From positions 1 through 35,442 of the forward strand of contig CASFMJ010000069.1 in NCBI GenBank assembly GCA_949295785.1: a stretch of DNA of 35,442 nt, in the 5' to 3' direction. The stretch comes from an uncultured Bacillota bacterium (lineage in GTDB: Bacteria > Bacillota > Clostridia > Peptostreptococcales > Anaerovoracaceae). Below the pieces are notes generated by a model that did not search any database, was not told the DNA's origin, and worked only from the letters and a program-made list of their open reading frames with translations. Below are positions 32,455 to 35,442 of this stretch, one piece after another. Position 1 is the first letter of the stretch, and each line of letters opens with the position of its first letter. The translations under genes were made by a program, and so were the position numbers.

Positions 32455-34449
32455 ATGAAAAAAATTGCACTCGTGTACAGAAACAGTGAAAATATTGATG
32501 CCATAAATCATCTGGCGGATGAGGTGCGGAGTATTTTCGGCAATTACGCTGAAATAGAGAATTATTATATAAATAAACTTGACGACAGGTCAAAGGTGGA
32601 AGCTGACGTTTATGTGCTGGTAGACAGAAGTGTGCTTGCACATCTCAGAACTCATACTTCTACTTTTAAAAATATAGTCATACTTACACGAAGCATAAGA
32701 AAAGAAACTCTGAGGGAAATAATGAAAATCCCTGAAAACGAAGATGTTCTAATTGTCAATGATACATTTGAGAGGGCTATCGAGACTGCATCCATGTTTT
32801 ATGAACTGGGTATAGGCCATCTTAATTTTGTTGTTTATAACCCCGACGAAGATGACGGCAGGTATGATAATATAAAGTATGCTATAGCACCAAATGAACC
32901 CCAGCTTGTACCTGAATGGATCCGTAATGTGATAAATGTGGGATATAGAAAGATAGGCTTTGATACGATGATACAGATCAAGAATGCATTGAAGCTTAAA
33001 GATGAAGATGTGGATATAAAACTTCTTAAATACATTTCCACCATTATCGAACCACAGCGGGATCTGAGCGAAAGCTATGTGGGGAGCTTTCTGAGGGAAA
33101 GCATGCTAAACGAATATCTTTTTGATACACAATCAGCATTGCTTCTGGTAAGTGCAGAAGGGCAGCTGGTATACTTCAACAGAAAAGCAAAAGATTTTTT
33201 TACAGCAAAGACGGATAATACAGTAAAATATGACATTAGCTGTCTTAATCATGATCTGCGGCAGATAATAGATGATGGTGAGGATATAATAAAGCGAGCC
33301 ATAATAATTGAAGAAAGAAAATATATTCTAGACAAAGTTTCTATATGGATGGGCAATGTCAATATAGGGTATTATGTGACATTACAGGACGAGGTCGACA
33401 TAAAGGATATGGAGACAAGCCTGAATAAAAATCTCATCGAAAGAGGTTTCTTTGCCCGATATACTTTCAACGATATTAAGAGAATATCATCGGTAATGTC
33501 TGATAGTGTAGAACTTGCTAAACAGGCAGCTTCCACAGAATATACCATATTGATATGCGGTGAAAGCGGTACGGGAAAAGAGCTTTTTGCACAGTCTATT
33601 CATAATTATTCCATAAGGAAAGATAAACCGTTTATAGGTGTAAATTGTGCAGCTATTCCCGAGAGCCTGCTTGAATCTGAACTTTTCGGATATGTGGAAG
33701 GTGCATTTACAGGAGCCAGCAAGAAAGGCAAGATAGGGTATTTTGAACAGGCTAATCACGGAACTGTTTTTTTAGATGAAATAGGGGACATATCCCCCAA
33801 GGTACAGGCCAGACTTCTTCGTGTGCTTCAGGAAAAACAGATAATGAGAATAGGCAGTGACAGGATAATCGATGTAGATGTCAGAATAATAGCTGCAACC
33901 AACAAGAATCTTATGAAAGAGACGGAAAACGGTACATTCAGAAGCGATCTTTATTACAGACTCAATGCATTGCAGCTTAAGATTCCTCCACTTAGAGAAA
34001 GAAAGGAGGATATATTATTTCTGTTTAAAGAATTTATGAAAGATGATTATCTCAAAGTAAGCAAAGCTGACAGAGAACTTCTCGAAAGCTACAAATGGCC
34101 GGGAAATGTCAGAGAACTTGAGAATTGCGCTCTGTATTACAAAACTCTCGGAAGACTTCCCGAACAGCTTAAAGAGAGAAAAGAACATGAAATCGGGGAA
34201 GATGAAAGAGCTTTGTATGAAAGGATACGTAAGGAGATTATCAGATTATTGATAAATAAAAACGCATTAGGACATGGAATGGGGAGAATGGCAATATATC
34301 AGTCTCTGAAAAGAGAAGGGTACGAAGTAAGTGACCCTCAGCTTAGACGATTACTGGCCGATCTTGGCAAAGAGGAGTTGATAATTATAGGAAAAGGCAG
34401 ACAAGGAATGAAACTTACTGAAAAAGGAAGAGAATATGCCGCAAAATAA
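32455..34449 (+). CDS. Sigma-54-dependent enhancer-binding protein
   Basis: A 664-residue activator. Residues 1-~165 form an N-terminal sensor-like domain (IALVYRNSEN, DVLIVNDTFERAIET, YAIAPNEPQLVP) of the sort seen in clostridial sigma-54 regulators. A PAS-like domain follows (~220-320). The AAA+ domain has Walker A GESGTGKE (369-376), the sigma-54-contacting GAFTGA loop (416-421), Walker B GTVFLDEIGD (436-445) and WPGNVREL (~558). The C-terminus (~585-664) is not the usual Fis-type helix-turn-helix; YQSLKREGYEVSDPQLRRLL and GRQGMKLTEKGREY suggest a winged helix. A consensus sigma-54 promoter lies 2 bp beyond its stop, before the M55 peptidase gene, which is its likely target. Confidence 0.93.
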   Translation: MKKIALVYRNSENIDAINHLADEVRSIFGNYAEIENYYINKLDDRSKVEADVYVLVDRSVLAHLRTHTSTFKNIVILTRSIRKETLREIMKIPENEDVLIVNDTFERAIETASMFYELGIGHLNFVVYNPDEDDGRYDNIKYAIAPNEPQLVPEWIRNVINVGYRKIGFDTMIQIKNALKLKDEDVDIKLLKYISTIIEPQRDLSESYVGSFLRESMLNEYLFDTQSALLLVSAEGQLVYFNRKAKDFFTAKTDNTVKYDISCLNHDLRQIIDDGEDIIKRAIIIEERKYILDKVSIWMGNVNIGYYVTLQDEVDIKDMETSLNKNLIERGFFARYTFNDIKRISSVMSDSVELAKQAASTEYTILICGESGTGKELFAQSIHNYSIRKDKPFIGVNCAAIPESLLESELFGYVEGAFTGASKKGKIGYFEQANHGTVFLDEIGDISPKVQARLLRVLQEKQIMRIGSDRIIDVDVRIIAATNKNLMKETENGTFRSDLYYRLNALQLKIPPLRERKEDILFLFKEFMKDDYLKVSKADRELLESYKWPGNVRELENCALYYKTLGRLPEQLKERKEHEIGEDERALYERIRKEIIRLLINKNALGHGMGRMAIYQSLKREGYEVSDPQLRRLLADLGKEELIIIGKGRQGMKLTEKGREYAAK

Positions 34450-34451
34450 AA

Positions 34452-34467
34452 TGGCATGATAATTGCA
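34452..34467 (+). promoter_or_regulatory. Sigma-54 (-24/-12) promoter of the M55 peptidase gene
   Basis: TGGCAT-N5-TTGCA matches the sigma-54 consensus TGGCAY-N5-TTGCW completely, with correct GG-to-GC spacing. It ends 43 bp before the ATG of the peptidase gene, leaving a short leader of about 30 bases. Confidence 0.88.
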
Positions 34468-34510
34468 ATATTTTTTATTGAATAAATATATAATGAAAGG
34501 AAAAAGACAC

Positions 34511-35308
34511 ATGAAAGTTTTTATCAGTGCAGATATTGAAGGCGTCACAGGAGTTACATCGTGGTGTGAGACAGAGTATGGGCAGGATGGATATGAGGCT
34601 GCATGCCAGCAGATGACTCTTGAGGTGAAGGCAGCCTGTGAAGCAGCTATTGAGCTGGGGTTTGAACCTGTTGTAAAGGATGGACATGGAAGTGCAAGAA
34701 ATATAGATATGAATCAGCTTCCGAGAGGGACACAGCTGATAAGAGGATGGATGTGTTCCCCTTATGGAATGATGGCCGGCATTGATGAGACTTTTGATGC
34801 TGTCATATACATAGGATATCATTCTCCTGAAGGCATGAATACCAGCTCGCTTGCTCATACAACAGAGCACGAATGGTACAATTGGGTCAAGATAAATGAC
34901 AGGCTTGCATCTGAATTTTCAATGAATGCTCTGATGGCTGCTGATTTTGGTGTACCGTCGGTTTTTATTTCAGGTGATCAGGGAATTTGTGATCATGCTA
35001 TTGAGTATTGCGGTGATATAGAGACTGTAGCTACAAAGAAGGGAATAGGAAATGCTACCTGGAACCGCCATCCGCTGGAAACGGTTGAAATGATAAAAGA
35101 TGGAGTAAAAAATGCTCTCTTAAAGAAACATAAGCTTTATTTCATTGAAGATGAATATAAGATGGATATGTATTTTAAAGAACATCAGCAGGCAAGAGCT
35201 GCTTCATGGTATCCGGGAGCTGAGCTGCTTGAAAGCAACATTGTAAGGTATACATCCAAGGATGTACGTCAACTTATGATAGCAAAAATGTTTATGTCAG
35301 AGATATAA
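34511..35308 (+). CDS. dppA: M55 family D-aminopeptidase (DppA-like)
   Basis: A 265-residue zinc peptidase of the DppA family, which releases D-amino acids from D-Ala-D-Ala-type peptides. Metal ligands fit the Bacillus enzyme: D8 and E10 (SADIEGVTGV), H59 (KDGHGSARN), H104 (GYHSPEG) and E135, with H116 in LAHTTEHEW as the catalytic His. The start at 34511 has AGGA nine bases upstream; the longer frame begins at a TTG inside the promoter and is rejected. It is preceded by a sigma-54 promoter and an activator gene, so it is probably induced under specific nutrient signals. No dipeptide permease is seen before the window ends. Confidence 0.93.
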   Translation: MKVFISADIEGVTGVTSWCETEYGQDGYEAACQQMTLEVKAACEAAIELGFEPVVKDGHGSARNIDMNQLPRGTQLIRGWMCSPYGMMAGIDETFDAVIYIGYHSPEGMNTSSLAHTTEHEWYNWVKINDRLASEFSMNALMAADFGVPSVFISGDQGICDHAIEYCGDIETVATKKGIGNATWNRHPLETVEMIKDGVKNALLKKHKLYFIEDEYKMDMYFKEHQQARAASWYPGAELLESNIVRYTSKDVRQLMIAKMFMSEI

Positions 35309-35408
35309 ATAAAAGTGAAATTTATTACCCTGTAATATAAAAATGCCGCCAATGGGTGATATGTACCCAGAATCCTGGACACATTGATTTATGATCACGG
35401 CTAACACA

Positions 35409-35442
35409 TGGATGCTTCCCTGTATTTAACAGGGGGCATCCA
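35409..35442. repeat. Strong hairpin at the right edge
   Basis: TGGATGCTTCCCTGT pairs with ACAGGGGGCATCCA over 14 pairs (one G-U, one bulged T) with a five-base loop. The last paired base is the last base of the window, so any T-run lies outside. The stretch 35309-35408 holds no gene; it has two smaller inverted repeats (TGGGT..ACCCA and CCAG..CTGG). It could be a terminator, a structured leader or the edge of a mobile element. Confidence 0.5.

Noticed and set aside
35309..35442. Transposase gene or identifiable IS end
   Set aside because: Hairpins are present but no coding sequence or known terminal repeat could be recognised.
1..35442. CRISPR array, prophage or complete insertion sequence
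   Set aside because: No regularly spaced repeats, phage genes or transposase frames were seen anywhere in the window.

Overview
The window looks like chromosomal DNA of a low-GC (roughly 40 % by eye), endospore-forming Clostridia-type Firmicute. The support is a full-length spoIVA, a perfect CIRCE operator before clpB, strong AGGAGG ribosome sites, MurT/GatD, a C-terminal remnant of a BceB-type permease, and a sigma-54 enhancer-binding protein beside a DppA-type peptidase. I cannot name the genus.

Layout. 1-485: left edge with a hairpin that hides the Shine-Dalgarno of a gene running out of the window on the minus strand, then a permease remnant. 486-2280 (minus): monocluster ferredoxin, a Cys-rich membrane protein of unknown function, a deoxyinosine-type DNA glycosylase and tRNA-Ala(GGC). 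2352-4020 (plus): cupin, flavodoxin-like protein and O6-alkylguanine-DNA alkyltransferase in one operon closed by a terminator. 4074-16451 (plus): a long, tightly packed housekeeping run plsX-rnc-smc-ftsY-der-plsY-gpsA-miaB-Na/Pi cotransporter. It joins phospholipid synthesis (plsX, plsY, gpsA), chromosome organisation (smc), SRP targeting (ftsY), and ribosome and RNA maturation (rnc, der, miaB). acpP, which often lies between plsX and rnc, is absent. 16515-25696: spoIVA, an MFS exporter, cls-murT-gatD (envelope lipid and peptidoglycan functions), a small double-LysM protein on the minus strand, an M50-family protease and an ArsB/NhaD-type permease. 25709-29812: HrcA-type clpB, mntP and a convergent FCD-type GntR regulator with its own operator. 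29908-31736: an ABC-like AAA ATPase, a small conserved-looking protein, a PPC/DUF296 protein and tRNA-Thr(CGT). 31828-35442: a C39-like cysteine-peptidase-fold protein, a sigma-54 activator, a textbook -24/-12 promoter and the M55 aminopeptidase gene, then a strong hairpin on the last base.

Most notable points. (1) The MurT-GatD pair is recognisable over its whole length, but GatD lacks both the glutaminase Cys (Thr97 in its place) and the His (Leu195), and the matching C-terminal MurT motif has also changed. This suggests an ammonia-dependent or repurposed version. (2) A self-contained sigma-54 unit: an activator with an N-terminal sensor-like region and a winged-helix-like rather than Fis-like C-terminus, followed 2 bp later by a consensus sigma-54 promoter for a D-aminopeptidase. 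(3) The left-edge hairpin sequesters a ribosome-binding site.
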